From Flectonema sp. DT1601 (lineage: Eukaryota; Euglenozoa; Diplonemea; Diplonemida; Diplonemidae): a DNA stretch of 64,000 nt. Each line of letters opens with the position of its first letter. The first letter of the stretch is position 1. The DNA lies in the NCBI GenBank assembly GCA_964019425.1, contig OZ025867.1:124001-188000 (forward strand), read 5' to 3'. This document shows positions 31,039 to 43,389 of the stretch, one piece after another. The notes below the pieces were generated by a model, which saw only the letters and a program-made list of their open reading frames with translations, was not told where the DNA came from and searched no databases. The translations under genes were made by a program, and so were the position numbers.

Positions 31039-32756
31039 GATCCTCGTCGTTACTGTTCTCTCTCCAAAAAAGGAAGGAACCAATATGAACAAAAACGTTC
31101 AACTTACGTAAATAAGAAAAGAATGGTTGCGTGAAGTGGAATTATTTTTTTCTTCTAGAGCTGAATGAACTTTTTTTTTTTTTAAAAATTTTTTTTAAAA
31201 AAGAATTCGAGTAACTTTCTCTTTAACTTGAATGCGATCACAGTACGGTCGCTAGAGATGGTACAAGTTTCTGCTTACCTGAATTGTCGACCTCTCCCTA
31301 ACCTATTATTTCTTTGTTAGACTTTTTTTTTTGTTGTCGACTTTTTTTTTTTTTTTATTACAATATTCACCTCGTGATGAATCGAATATTATTGTTTCTT
31401 GTTTTTTTTTATTTATTTTTCTACTGACGCTCGTTACAGGCTGTTTACCAGAAAAAAAAAAAAAAATGATGTGGATTTTTGGGAGAATTTTTTTTTTATA
31501 TACATAAAATCCACATCAGTCGCTGCATAAAATTTTTATTGTAACAAAATTTGTTAATTCATTTATTCTTAAATTTAAATCATCCGTACCTTCTGTCCCC
31601 CCAGCACACAATTTATTTTAAAAAAATTCAAAAAAATTACTGATAAAGTTGTGTCCGAAAAAAGTTTAATATTATTCTTAATTCATTTTTTCTCTCTCCC
31701 CTCCCCGTTTTTTTGGGGGGGATGTTTTTTTTTGTTGTTGTTCCCCATCTCTGGTAAACAGTTCGAGGAGTGCACTATTGTAACGACAAATTGCCTTTTT
31801 TTTTCCCCCCCCTCTTTTTTTTTCCATTATTTTATAAAAAAAAACTATGTGGAAAGGTGTATTTTTCTTTTCCTTAAAGCAATCTTCTTTTTCTTTGTTA
31901 TTTTATAGCTAAACAAAAAAGTGTGGATTTGCATTCTGGTTGAAAATTAGCAGTTCAGTGACACATTCATATGCGTCACTGTCTTTCCGAGAAACACCGT
32001 GAAAGTGTTTCGTCGTCCACTCCTTCCTTTTCATAGTTTTTTCTTTTTTTTTGGTTGAGAAAACAGAACGAAAAAAGGGAAGGAGGAAGAAAAGAAAAAA
32101 AAAAAACAAAAACTCACACAAGTCCAGGTTACGAACATTATTCCCCACATTTCAACTGGTTCATATGATATGTAGGAGATAACACTTTCCATTATATATA
32201 TCTGGTGATTTCTGAGGGAAAGAATGAAATAAAAATTTTAAAAAAAAAACGGTAATTAATTAACATTTTAGCGCTGTCTAATATCTAATTTAAGAGAACA
32301 CACAACATCAAACAATTACAATTATAAGGAGTGGTGTCCGAGAACTAGGTTCTGTCTCTGTTCCCATTGATCATGCAGCACTGCTGCAAGACCATTTGGT
32401 GCACAATTTTTGTTTCTTATTTTTTATGCCAGTTCAAAATTTTCTTTTTTGTGAGTGTATTCGTTGAGTTGTGTGTCAAGAGGTTTAAAAAAAAAAAAAA
32501 AAAAAAAATCCCGGAATAAATTTATCTATTCCTTTTTGTAACGTAACTACAGACGATAATTCGTTGGTCATCTTTCTTTTCTTGTTCTTTTTTTTTTTTT
32601 TTTTTTTTGGTGGGGCAGTAAATTGCTTGCAATAGTAAAGCCACTATTTTCTTTTTTTTCTTATTTATTTATTTATATATATTTTTTTATATATGTGTAG
32701 TCTCAAGTAACGCACAATCGGAAATTACAACGCTATTTTTAGCAGAAGAAACGACA

Positions 32757-32800
<44 letters not shown>

Positions 32801-33692
32801 TGGTTATTGTTTTTATCTCCCGAGTTCTTTACATTTAGTCGAAGGCAGACGCCTTGTCTGCCAGTTTTTCACTCGTTAATTATCATAAGTTTGATAGGTT
32901 GGTGTTTTTCGCTTATCACATTTCCCATCGTAGATTGTTTTGCGACGTCTGCAGAGGGGTTTATCTTTCCTTTACTAACATTACTGTTAATCGACTGTAT
33001 CATAAATTACTTATTGTTTATATTAAAAAAAAACAGTTAACACCCACATTATCTTTAGCAAAAATCTTTTCCCCTTCCTCGTTTTATAACTGGCGTAGCA
33101 GTTTGAATTGGCAGCAGCAGCAAACCTGCTTTTGTAAATTCATTCTGTTGGAGAATAATTAGAGGCAGCAGCCAATTCCATTTTTTCTAACTCGCTTTAT
33201 CGACTTTCCTTTTCCATCTTCTTGCCTTTGTTCTTTTTTTTTTTGCGTTTCCTTTTCTGTTCAGCATTGGGAAGTTAGAAAACTGATTTCTTTTTTGTAT
33301 CCTTCTACGTCACGTCGAGTTACATTAGAAATACAAATTGTTTTCTATGGGGAAAAAAAAAAAAAACTGCCGAGGGTTTTTGCGGCAAAAACGAGAGAAA
33401 GAAAAAGAGCTCTGCCTTTATAGGCAGCTTGTGTTGCTCGCTTCCCTGTTCCTACTTCAAGACTGTTCTTATTAACAATCTCGTAGGTTGTTGCTACGAT
33501 CTCTATTTATGTTTCTGATGTCGTGCAAAACTCTCTTCTTGGTGATCTCTAAAGTCTGCTTATCAGTGAAAGCTCTATTAGTTTGAATGGATTACTCACT
33601 GATTAAGTTTCCCTGTATTCGAGTGTTGGGCTCTGGCTGGTAATATGAGATTTGTTAGCATCTGTGGTTGTGAAAGATAGTTTTGTGGGGAG

Positions 33693-33723
<31 letters not shown>

Positions 33724-35186
33724 GAGGGGCGGGTTGTGTTGCCGAGAGGGAACGACAGGGGAAAAGAAAAAAAAAAAAAAAAATGTAGGTTCTCGTCCCC
33801 CATCATTTTGGTACTCTAGCAGTGAGAACCTTTGTCCGAATACACTGTTTTAAGTGAGAAGAGTAACTGTCTGTGTTTTGTCTCTTCCTGGAGTTTCAAA
33901 TTTCTTACAGCGCGTTCGCTCAAAAGCCCATAAAAGTATGCCTTGGAATCATTTATTTCAATCCAATCAGAAAACAAAGATTGCCAAGGATCTGATTTTG
34001 GCAAACCTTATTCCGCTAACTACCATCCTTGCTACTGAAAGAAAATCAAAAAAAAAAAAAAAAAAAAAAAAGAATGATGCATGTTCATGTTTCTAGCTGC
34101 CTAAGTTTTTCTTGGTTCCCGAAATTGTATTTTGTTATCTTTACTTTGAGAGAGGCTTGTCTTGTGACTCCAGGGATGTGATTTAGTATTTACAAGTGGA
34201 ACAGTCCATTTGTTGATATAATCAGTCAAAAAGCGTGTTTGTCCTGGGATCATGATAGAAAGAGCAATGCAGCAATACTTAAACCCCGTAGTTTTGCATG
34301 TTTTTGTGAGAACTCTCTGCTTCAAACAACAACAAGAAAAAAAAAGAGAAAGAAATACTGATGGGAATCATGTTGACTTAACTCCTCTCTGCTTTTTTTT
34401 TATATATTTTTATTTATTTATTTTATTGTTTTCCAACTACCTGCTAAGGGTTGCTCTCTCTGTTTCTTTTTATTTTCTAAAAAAAAAATAAGAAGATGAG
34501 GAAGACTGAAAAAAAAAAAAAAAACCAACAAAAAACTAATATTTCAAGTGTGGCTGTAGGAACAAATTATCCTCAGCCACAAACGTTACTGCTGTATTGT
34601 TGAAGAAGTGGGCTTGAGTTTAAAAAAAAAAAAAAAGCCTGATCAATATACGATGGTAGTGTCCCCAATTAACAGTTCGTATTTATAGTAAGGACTTGTA
34701 AAATGAGGAAAAAAAAAAAAGAATCGAAACTCACATTTTCCTCTCTCTTTTCATGACTTGTATACTTTCATAGGATAGAAGGGAAAAGAGAGGGGGAAAG
34801 AATGTGAAAAAGAAGAAAAATAAAATAAAAATAAAAACCATTATCACCTGATTCTAGAACTTGATAGCAGCTATCTGCTAGTTATTCATTGAGAGGATTT
34901 CAGTTGATTTTTGGTTTTTTTTTTAAATTTATTTCCTTCCTTCCTTCTTCTTTTTTTTTTTTTTTTTTTTTTGTTTACATAAAAACATTTCCCATTCACC
35001 CTTTCTATCACTCTAACTTACTTACTGTGAGGTTTGCCCTTTGTCAATCATTTCCAACTTTGTGCAACCTACCTCTGCGTATTTCTCTTAATCAAACTTT
35101 CAATTTGTAAACATAAAATCATTTTTTTCTCTCTTCAGCCAACACAATAATTGTGTTATTTATCATAGGGTCCATTCAGCTTGAAG
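31039..35186. other. 4.1-kb intergenic region
   Basis: Dominated by A/T runs (including about 37 A at 32760-32798). A small hairpin element is at 31467-31518. Mixed-composition patches at about 33840-34050 and 34100-34320 give short ORFs on both strands with no recognised family. No gene is supported. Confidence 0.5.
31467..31518. repeat. short hairpin element (TGATGTGGATTTT inverted repeat)
   Basis: TGATGTGGATTTT at 31467 and AAAATCCACATCA at 31506-31518 are perfect inverted repeats separated by about 26 bp. It lies ~430 bp after the readthrough tail and could also be a 3'-end RNA structure. Confidence 0.6.
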
Positions 35187-36274
35187 ATGGCGATCGACCG
35201 AACAGCCTACGCAGCCAGAATTAGGATGACGTTGATATTAATGTTGTGGGGAGCGAGTGCTTATTTCGTTGCGAGGTTGGCGATGGAATACGATGAAACA
35301 GGCAGTAAGGAAAAGGTCTCTGTTGAAATTGAAAAAAAAACTGAATTGGATCCGCCGTGGATTTGGATAAGCAAACAAATCGGTTCGAAAAACTGTCAAC
35401 TTGTTCTTGACAATTGCAACTACTTCAGACAAGATAAACCTGCGGTAGTGTGCAATGACGCTATCGTTACAGTAAACTGGACAGCTGCACAGGCTGAAGG
35501 AAATCTACTGCATGCTAAGAAAATGAGAGAGTTAGGAGGAGGAATGGTGTCAGCTTTTGATGAAGTTGAGTTACTATTTTATATTTCTGATCGCACAACT
35601 GGTGAGGTCGTACCCAGTTCCGAACTCATCAAAACGTGCTTTGAACCGTCTGATTCGGCAAATTTCAAAAATGGTATCGTTCCTGGTGTTGCTTCAATCG
35701 CCACAGCAGTTCCTATAGGTGACGACAGTGTTATAAAGGCTTTATCTATTGGTGCAGACCCACCTGATAGATCAATTGGTACACCACTATGGCTTGGGTT
35801 AGGAAACTTAGCATCATTAAGTTTTTCGCTTCAGCAAGAAGTGTTTATTGATAACTCTGTGAAAAACACGACGCTGTACGCTGTTACACAGATGACAAAA
35901 CATCCAATTAACCTTTTAGAATTTCACGTTAATCCGGCAACGTTTTCAGTTTCGGTAATGAAACATCAACCAGGGCAGAGTTTATTAGACCTTCTCGGAT
36001 CAATATTCGGTTGGCTCGGTGTTTTAACTGGTGCTTGTATTTTATCCCTCATTGACATGGCAGCATCTACAATCTCACGGTACAGGGATGCTCATAGTAA
36101 GTGGAGTTCTAAGCAAGATCCTCTTGTCGATGAGGATATAGAAAAATCCATGTCTCCTTTTTTCAATCCGGAAAAGCAGCTTCAAGCAGAACAGCAGCTG
36201 GCTGCGCTCAAGGAAGAAGTTGCAGCTCTAAGAGCAATGGTGATGTTTAGGACACCGCAGACATTTTCAATGTG

Positions 36275-36275
<1 letters not shown>
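35187..36275 (+). CDS. two-TM membrane protein, DEG/ENaC-like topology (tentative)
   Basis: 362 aa, single exon, ATG 35187 in a good context (GAAGATGG); acceptor-like AGs lie 7 and 18 nt upstream. TM1 is at ~12-33 (LILMLWGASAYFVARLA), followed by a ~220-residue probably extracellular region with several Cys (NCQLVLDNCNYF, VVC, KTCF) and NxT/S sites. TM2 is at ~258-283 (GSIFGWLGVLTGACILSLID), and the C-terminal tail has an Ala/Glu/Leu coiled coil (QLQAEQQLAALKEEVAALRA). The topology and the IFGWLG-x3-GACILSLID segment resemble the second membrane segment of DEG/ENaC channels (GGLLGLFLGxS..L..xE), with GAC at the G-x-S filter position. That assignment is inference from one segment; P2X-like or an unrelated two-TM protein is possible. 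Confidence 0.65.
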
Positions 36276-36308
<33 letters not shown>

Positions 36309-38711
36309 TAAGGAGAGCCCTTCTTTTGTTTATTGTCAGATAAATATCGGCGTTTCCTTTTCTCTAATCGTCTTCTTTTGCTGAGGAGTTACTTCTTCTC
36401 TCCCCCTTCTTTTCTTTCTTTCCTTTTTTTTTTTTTTGATAAAAAGCTTTAGGTAAAAACGTTCCCACATTATTTTGTGATAGGAAACGGCAAAACCCCT
36501 CAACCTAAAGTGTTCCCTGATGACTTCTAACTCGAATGTATCAAACGCAGCCTTTTTTTTTTTTTTTTTTTTGTTGTTGTTGTTGTTGTACCGATGTAGT
36601 CGGAGAACTGCTTTCAACGAAATATAAGGCTAATCTGGAAGGTTTTTTTTTTTCCTTTTCCTTTTCCTTTTTTTTTTTTCTTTTTTGGATATTTTGTATT
36701 TCCAAATTTGATATTAGTCGGAAGGGGGGGGAGGTGCAGTCTGATTCAGTGCTGTCCTATCTTAGGCCATGAAGTGAAGCAGAGCCGTAACCTGAAATAG
36801 GTTACTGGTCCATGACTAAAACGGGTAAATAATAGATAGGAATAGAACATCGTTAAATGGTGGATACATTCTGTTTCGTATTCTTTTCCCCCTCCTTCCC
36901 TCCCTCCCACAACTCTTTTTCGAAAGGTAAAAGATAAGCGTTCCTGCTGTCTGTAGTTATCGACTCTGAGAAAAAAAAACAGTCTTGCAGATTGGCATTA
37001 ATTCGTATTTTGATCTGGTCATGTTTCGGTTTTTTTTTAAAAATCTTTTCTTTCGTGGTATGGTGGTATTGGACATGTGATTATTTCATGAATAAATGTT
37101 TTTATGTAGAATAGAAACTACTTTTTTTTGTTTTCGACTTATTAAACTCTGGGTAAGGTGGACAACACCGGGAATTGATCCTTCCTGACAAAGTTATAAA
37201 CACAATCCCTGTGATTGGGTCCTCTGCTGGTTTGGGTTAAGAAAGGGGAAAGACGACTCCAGCTGATGAAGGAGAACTCGCACCCATTTCAGTAAAAAGA
37301 GATAGAACTCTGCTGATCGAATAGAAAATATGTGCCAACCCGTCCTGGCGAGCTCCGATGGACATTAAAAAAAAAAAAAAATCGGTCCTTTTGAAATAAA
37401 ATTTCGATTCATCCAATAACGGGATGATGAGGGAAGTCACCCAACACAGCAGAGCGTTGTTGATCTGCGGTCGTTTTTAATTTTTTTTATTATTATTTTT
37501 TGAAATATTTTATTTCAAAAAAAATCCAATTATTTCGAGTTCTTGTCTTACGAATGATTTTTTTATTTATTTTTTTTTTATGATGGCTTTCCACCGATAC
37601 AGCTAATTAATACGAACTTAGAGATGTTACAAGTCTCATATGTGAAGATAAATGCTGTGAGGAAGCTCATCCAATTTTTTCTTTTCTTTCTCTCTCTTTT
37701 TATTAGTAGACAACAAAAACAAGTACGAACCTTTTTCTTTTCCCTCTCAAACTGGTGATTGGGTTCAAAAAACAGGTTCCAAATCTGTTTTTTTTTTCAT
37801 TTTGATAAAATCGTTTGGTTCTCTCTTTTTTTTTTTTTTTTTTTCCCCATAAAAAAACTATTTTTTTAAGAAAAGTAGTTACTTATGCACTATTTTTAAG
37901 TATTTTAGGGTGTTTTTACATCTCTCAAAAAGTCGTTGTTTGGGATAAGAAACAGGTTAAGAATGCGTTTTTGATATTTCTGGTAACCATTGCCTGTCTA
38001 TTGTGATTGGGAAGATTTAGTCTACTTTTTTTTTTTTTTTTTTTTTAATATATGAAATGTAAAAAAAAATTATTTAACACGATTGTAATTTTTTTTCCCT
38101 TCTTCTTTTTCTTTTTTTACACCGATGAAGTCGGAGAAAAAAAAAAACTATTCATATTAAAAGCTGTTGTTTCTTATGTGTCTATCCTGTTCGCCAGTAA
38201 TACTGTCTGCGTTCAACAAAATAGAAGGCTAATCTGAATGGTTTTTTTTTTTTTTTTTTTTTTTTTGTTTTTTTTTGGACACGGCGTCGGTGTAGTGCGT
38301 TCGGTCTATTCCATCTCCCACTTCCCCTTACGAGTACAAATGATAACAAGTACACGTTGTTTCTTTGATTGGTTATTTTTTATTTCTGGTACCTTTTTCT
38401 CTCATTTTTTTTTTTTTTTTTTTTGATTTGTTATTTTTTTTTTTTTTAGACGCTTATTATGTTACGATTCCTTTTTTTTTTTTTTTTTTTTTTTTTGTTG
38501 TGTTTATTTCTTCAATATTTAGTTTCGAGTAGTAGCTACCTGTCTTGTGAGCAAAAGACACAAAGCTTTAGTCTTGTGGCGGCATATTGTTGTCCGCCCA
38601 GTGCTTTAGTTCTGTTCGTATCCATCACTTAAGATCATGTGTTGAACTTGTGACCCTAAAAAAGGAAAAAAAATGAAAAACAATGAAAAAAAAAAAAAAA
38701 ATGAAATGGGG
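36276..38711. other. intergenic with family A elements and a diverged copy of the ~500-bp repeat
   Basis: Family A inverted-repeat elements lie at 36588-36644 (deleted inside) and 38118-38242. At about 37050-37240 there is a diverged copy of the repeat at 46549 (CTCTGGGTAAGGTGG; GATTGGGTCCT). The phrase CCTGGCGAGCTCCGATGGA at about 37344 recurs at about 39957. No gene is supported. Confidence 0.5.
38118..38242 (+). mobile_element. short inverted-repeat element, family A, copy 4
   Basis: ACACCGATGAAGTCGGAGAA at the start, CTGTCTGCGTTCAACAAAAT inside, and GGCTAATCTGAATGGTT at the end: full-length order of blocks, more diverged than copies 1 and 2. Confidence 0.55.
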
Positions 38712-38869
38712 AACCCCTAATTCCGCACAAAGTTTTTAAAGTTTCTCTACACAAATGGTGTTCTCAGCCTGGGAAGTATTTACTGGCTGCATGCAAAGTC
38801 CTGGGGATGGGTCGTCTAGTTTTTTTTGAAATCTGAAACTTTGAAATCTTTTTCGCAGAATTAGGGGTT
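38712..38869. mobile_element. MITE-like element, family B, copy 1 (158 bp)
   Basis: Terminal inverted repeats AACCCCTAATTCCGCA and GCAGAATTAGGGGTT, then subterminal AAAGTTT/GAAACTTT. A larger relative with AATTCCGCACAAAA ends lies at 60301-60764. No ORF. Confidence 0.65.
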
Positions 38870-38976
38870 ATCTAAGTGAAAATAATCAATTTTTTTTTTT
38901 CGTTTTGTTTTTATTTCTTGCGTCGAATTTTATTATTCAAAAAAAAAAAAAAGAACTGTACTAGTTACTGTGAGTT

Positions 38977-39600
38977 ACCTAGCACTCATAATATACAGTA
39001 ACGTTGGATTAATAGTAGTTAGTTTAGGGTCTACCGGTGGCTCTGGCCTTGTGCGATATACTGCACCCAGGTGCCGAACGAAACGTCTTCGTACGTCTGG
39101 CGGTGCCGTGAGACTCGTCACATCCATAGAATACCGTCTGAGCATGAGTGGAAACCTTTTTTATTTTTCATTATTTATTCCCCATAAACATAACTCAGCC
39201 CCACTCATTTTGTTGGTATCCCGCGTTACTGATATTTATTATAGGGAGACTGTGTTAAATGGTAAAAGAAATAACCATGTTGACGTGGTCCCTTGGCTGA
39301 GAAGGGCAAACGCGATGAGTAGGACAGGCCTGACACCTCAGTGTCCCCCTTACTTTCTTTGCTGAAGAGGGCTGGGTAAGGGGAATGGTCCGAAGAAAGA
39401 TTGTTGAATCTTAGCCCGAAACCAACCATTATTATTTATTTGTTGTCCTACGAACTTTTGCATTCGATTGAATTTTCCCACCCTCTCTGCTGCTGACAGT
39501 CAAGATTGTCGGAGAAATTGTTGTTCCTTTGAGCTTGAAAATGCAGTATCAAATTACCTCTCCCCTTCTTTTGACTGATAATCATTAATACTAACTACTA
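38977..39600 (+). repeat. dispersed repeat family C, copy 2, with internal insert
   Basis: Shares with 18010-18385 the blocks CTAGCACTCATAATATACAG, GGGCAAACGCGATGAGTA-GGACAGGCCTGACACC, GCTGGGTAAGGGGAATGGTC and CCCGAAACCAACCATTAT. About 270 bp at 39000-39285 is absent from copy 1 and includes a GC-rich tract (about 39030-39130). Confidence 0.6.
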
Positions 39601-39626
39601 ACTAACTGCATAAAGCGAAAACAAGG

Positions 39627-39926
39627 ATGACTCACTTTATTGTTGCGCTAGTCTCATTTGAGTCCATGATCATCCGAGACATTCTTAAAGGCACAAAATA
39701 TTTAAGACTCCCTTTCGATCATTTTGACAAGATGTACCAAACTACAGAATATAGTTTCCATATGATACCATTAAAAGCTCAGACTGATATGGATGTTACA
39801 ATGACACCTGCGAATATAGGACCTTTGATGGTATGCGAGGATAAAATAAAACGGAAATTGGATGACGACTCATCCATTAACTCGACTGTAATAGTGAAAC
39901 GACCAGACGTCAAAAATTCAAATTGA
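39627..39926 (+). CDS. hypothetical 99-aa protein inside repeat-rich DNA
   Basis: ATG 39627 to TGA, 99 aa, mixed composition (MTHFIVALVSFESMIIRDIL...), no homopolymer, ending in a charged tail (CEDKIKRKLDDDSSINSTVI). It follows directly on repeat family C and is itself followed by repeat pieces (about 39955-40100). It may be a fragment encoded by, or captured in, a mobile element. No family is recognised. Confidence 0.35.
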   Translation: MTHFIVALVSFESMIIRDILKGTKYLRLPFDHFDKMYQTTEYSFHMIPLKAQTDMDVTMTPANIGPLMVCEDKIKRKLDDDSSINSTVIVKRPDVKNSN

Positions 39927-40219
39927 GCAAAAGCAAATAAACATTGCTAGCCCTATCCTGGCGAGCTCCGATGGATTTTTATCTTTGAACGATAGCAACT
40001 TCAACATAGAATGAAGTCCCTTAGAACTTACTGATGAAGGCCCAAAAAGGGACAAGTAGTATAAGATTAAGGCCTGAAACTACATATTCTATTACCCTCT
40101 GATGTTAGGAAACTGCAGAAATGAATACTTTTCTTTTATTGATCTCTACTTTTCTTATTCTCACTTTTCTGTTCTAAAATTAATGATACTAACTAGCATG
40201 TGTTTTCTTCCCGGGATTG

Positions 40220-40252
<33 letters not shown>

Positions 40253-43200
40253 GCTAATTATTTCGGATGTGGCGGGAGGCCCACTTTTTGAAAATAGAAG
40301 AACCCCGTAATCGAAAATCATTAACAAAAAAAAAAAAAAAAAACTCTGAAACCTCGGTACACCAAAGATGCCATTGCCACTGAAGAAATCAAAGCGTTAC
40401 TGTTTTTGCACTGTCAAAGTTCCACCCCCATGTGAATATCGCTGCATTTGTTAGCTCACAGATTTATTTCTCGGCTCATTTCTCGATTCGCTTGAAGTTG
40501 CGACGAATAAATACTTCTCAACTTTAAAGCACTTCGTTTCTTCATTGTGAATTATGACATCTTTAGATACTTGTTTTAAAATTAATCCCCCTTTTTGTTT
40601 TTTAATGTTTCCTGGTGAGTTTTTTTTCTTTTTTTTTCTTCCCCCATACCTTAATTGGTATATCGGTAGATTCTTTTTATTTAAATGAAAAGCTTATCAG
40701 CGTATCAGGCTATTGTGGTGGCCAGTGGATTGATGTTTCTGTTGCTGTCTACCAGCTCTGCGACTTTGAAATAAAACATCATTGTACTCACAACATTGGT
40801 GTGAGTTGTTATCGTTTTTTTTCTCTCTCTTTTGGTTAACTTTAGTAGTTCTTGTTGCTAATGGGGCTGTTGTTATTTATAACTCGAAAGAAAAAAAAAA
40901 AAAAAAAAGAAAAAAAAAAATACATATGACGCGTATCAAACTTATATTTTTTTTTTCCACAAATGTGATACGAATAATGTGTGATTACTATTACAAAGAA
41001 TCGCTAAAAGGAGTTTTTCCTTTCTACTTTATGTATCCTCTAATTCTGCCGTGATCGATAATGAAAACAAGATGAACTGAAATGATAAATTCATCTTGAA
41101 AGTTCGGGGGATATGGAATTTTTTTTTTTTTTTTTTTTGTTCAAAGATTTTTAAGCACCCATATAATAAAAATAAAAAAAAAATATAATTTTTTATAACA
41201 CCTTCCAAAAAAAGTTATCTCTCTTTTATTTTTTATTATTTTTTTATTTATCGTCATATCATTTTCCTGGAAAGGTGGAAAGCTACACCATGACAATCCT
41301 AAGAAGATTAAGTGGTAATTACGTTGCTGTTGCTTGCTCTGTTGGAATTCTTTAGTTTTGCTGTATCAGAAATGCTCAGTACGCAATGGTTTGGACTTTC
41401 TTAAACGAGTACTTTTTCGTTTACTTTATATCTCAATTTCTTTTTTAAAATTGAAATCAATAATACTAATCTATCGCAGTGTAGATGGATGGTATCTGTG
41501 TTGAAACAACAATGATGACCACTTATCGAAACGTATGTTTCTGTTTCCTATCGAGGAGCAAATTTAATCTTTTCTGGCTGCTTATGATTGTAGTTCAGTA
41601 TGCATTTTTGCAAAGTATTGTAGTTGCTTGCTTGCTAAAGAAATTGATTTTTTCTTTTTTCACCTCTTTTTTTTTTCTTTTTCACTCAATTCATTTTTAT
41701 CTAATAAATAATAATAAATTATCCTTACTTTTTCGACAAATGATATTTTTATTTTTTGCACAAAAAAATTAATTTTTTTTAAAAAAAACACAAGTGAAAT
41801 TATCAAATATTGGAAGAGATTCGGAAACAAAAAGTAGTGAAGATATCTCCCCTCTGTTTTTTTTTTTTTTTTTTTTCCCTTTCTTTTTTCTTTCTTCTCT
41901 CGATCACACCCACCAAAATATGATTTCTTTTAAAAGTATCCTTATGCGTTAAAAAAGCTCAACGTTTTTCTTCTTCTTTTCTTGCCCCCATTTGGCTAAC
42001 CATATTCATTTATTTATTTCATTTCGACTTAGTTCCCTGCTAGTATACCGGACAAAGTGGAAACATTGAGGTCGTGGATCTCTTGATCTAGTATGCCTGT
42101 GTCGAAACTAATAAAATAGTCCCCCCTCGGGATTAGTTTCATCCTTCTGGTATTGAGGACCCTCGAAGAGCTACCCGATTAATAATAGCCTGAAACTACG
42201 TTTTTCTGCAGGTGTACTTCCGCGGTGGTATCCGGAATAGGAATGACGCAACAGATGTATCGGTGTTTTCACTATCTTATCTTGTTTTCTCAAAATGCAT
42301 TTTTTTTTATTTTTTTTTTTTATTAATCTCGTATTCCAACTAACCACTGTGAACTCCTGTGCAGTAATGATACGATGGAAAATGTAGAGTTAACGTTCCT
42401 ACCAAAAGTGATACTTTTGTGAGTCCGTTTTTTTTTTTTTTTTTTTTCCCTCTCAATTTTTAGCCGTTTAAAAAAGCCCTTATATGGGCTGATTGCATCG
42501 TTAAAAACGGATGTGTTTGTTATTATTTTTAATTATTTTTGCTCTGTCGTTCATCTTCCACTAACCTTGTTTTTTTTTATTTTATTTTTTTATTATGGTT
42601 ATTGTTATGCAAACATAACGCCTATGGTTGCTGTGATAAGGTTCTTTCATAGTTTGTTGCAATTAAATGAGACGATCACCTCTCTAACTTCTTTTTCGCT
42701 ACTCCGATGCAGAATAAGTTAAAAAAAAAAAAATAAACAATTTTTTTTTTCTTAAACAGTTTTTTTTATAATACTGTATTAGGAATTATTCTTGTGAGGA
42801 GAAAGTCTACGAACCTCTTTTTTTTTCTTCTTCTTCTTTTTTTTTTTTTTGTACCCTTTTTCCAGCGGTCGAATTTCAAGAGAATTATTCCTGTTTTGCT
42901 AACTAACTGGTACCGTATTCGATGGGATCAGGCAACACACGTTGTTGCCATTAAACCAAAACAGTCCTAACAAGATTAGGTCTGCTTACATTACTGTTGC
43001 ATCACAGCTCTTTAGAGTTAAATACTGCTCCTAGTTTGGTGTATAAGTGATGTGCAATATGTAAGTCTACATCTATCATATTAATTGTCACTAGCTTTGC
43101 TCTTGGGAGAGATAAACCTCCTGTTATAAATTCTCTTTATTGTTAATGTTATTGTTTGTTCTTTACAGGATATCACAAATGTGTTTACTCGAGGGAAAAA

Positions 43201-43342
43201 AGTTAATCTAAGTGTTGTATATTATTCATGTTTATTTTATTTTTTTTTTCCTCCTCCCAGAGAATTAAGGAACAAAAAAAAAAAAAAAAAAAAAAAAAGG
43301 TTCCCTATTTTAATACTACAAAAGGGTTGAATATGAACTAAT

Positions 43343-43382
<40 letters not shown>

Positions 43383-43389
43383 TTAAACA
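39927..43389. other. 3.5-kb intergenic region
   Basis: Repeat pieces at 39955-40220 (AATGAAGTCCCTTAGAACTT; GCCTGAAACTACATATTC), another GCCTGAAACTACG at about 42190, then A/T runs up to the T- and A-rich leader of the kinase gene (A40 just before 43380). No gene is supported. Confidence 0.5.

Noticed and set aside
33854-34096. 80-codon ORF with mixed composition
   Set aside because: No recognisable family, overlapping ORFs on both strands, and an end in poly-Lys; insufficient to call a gene.
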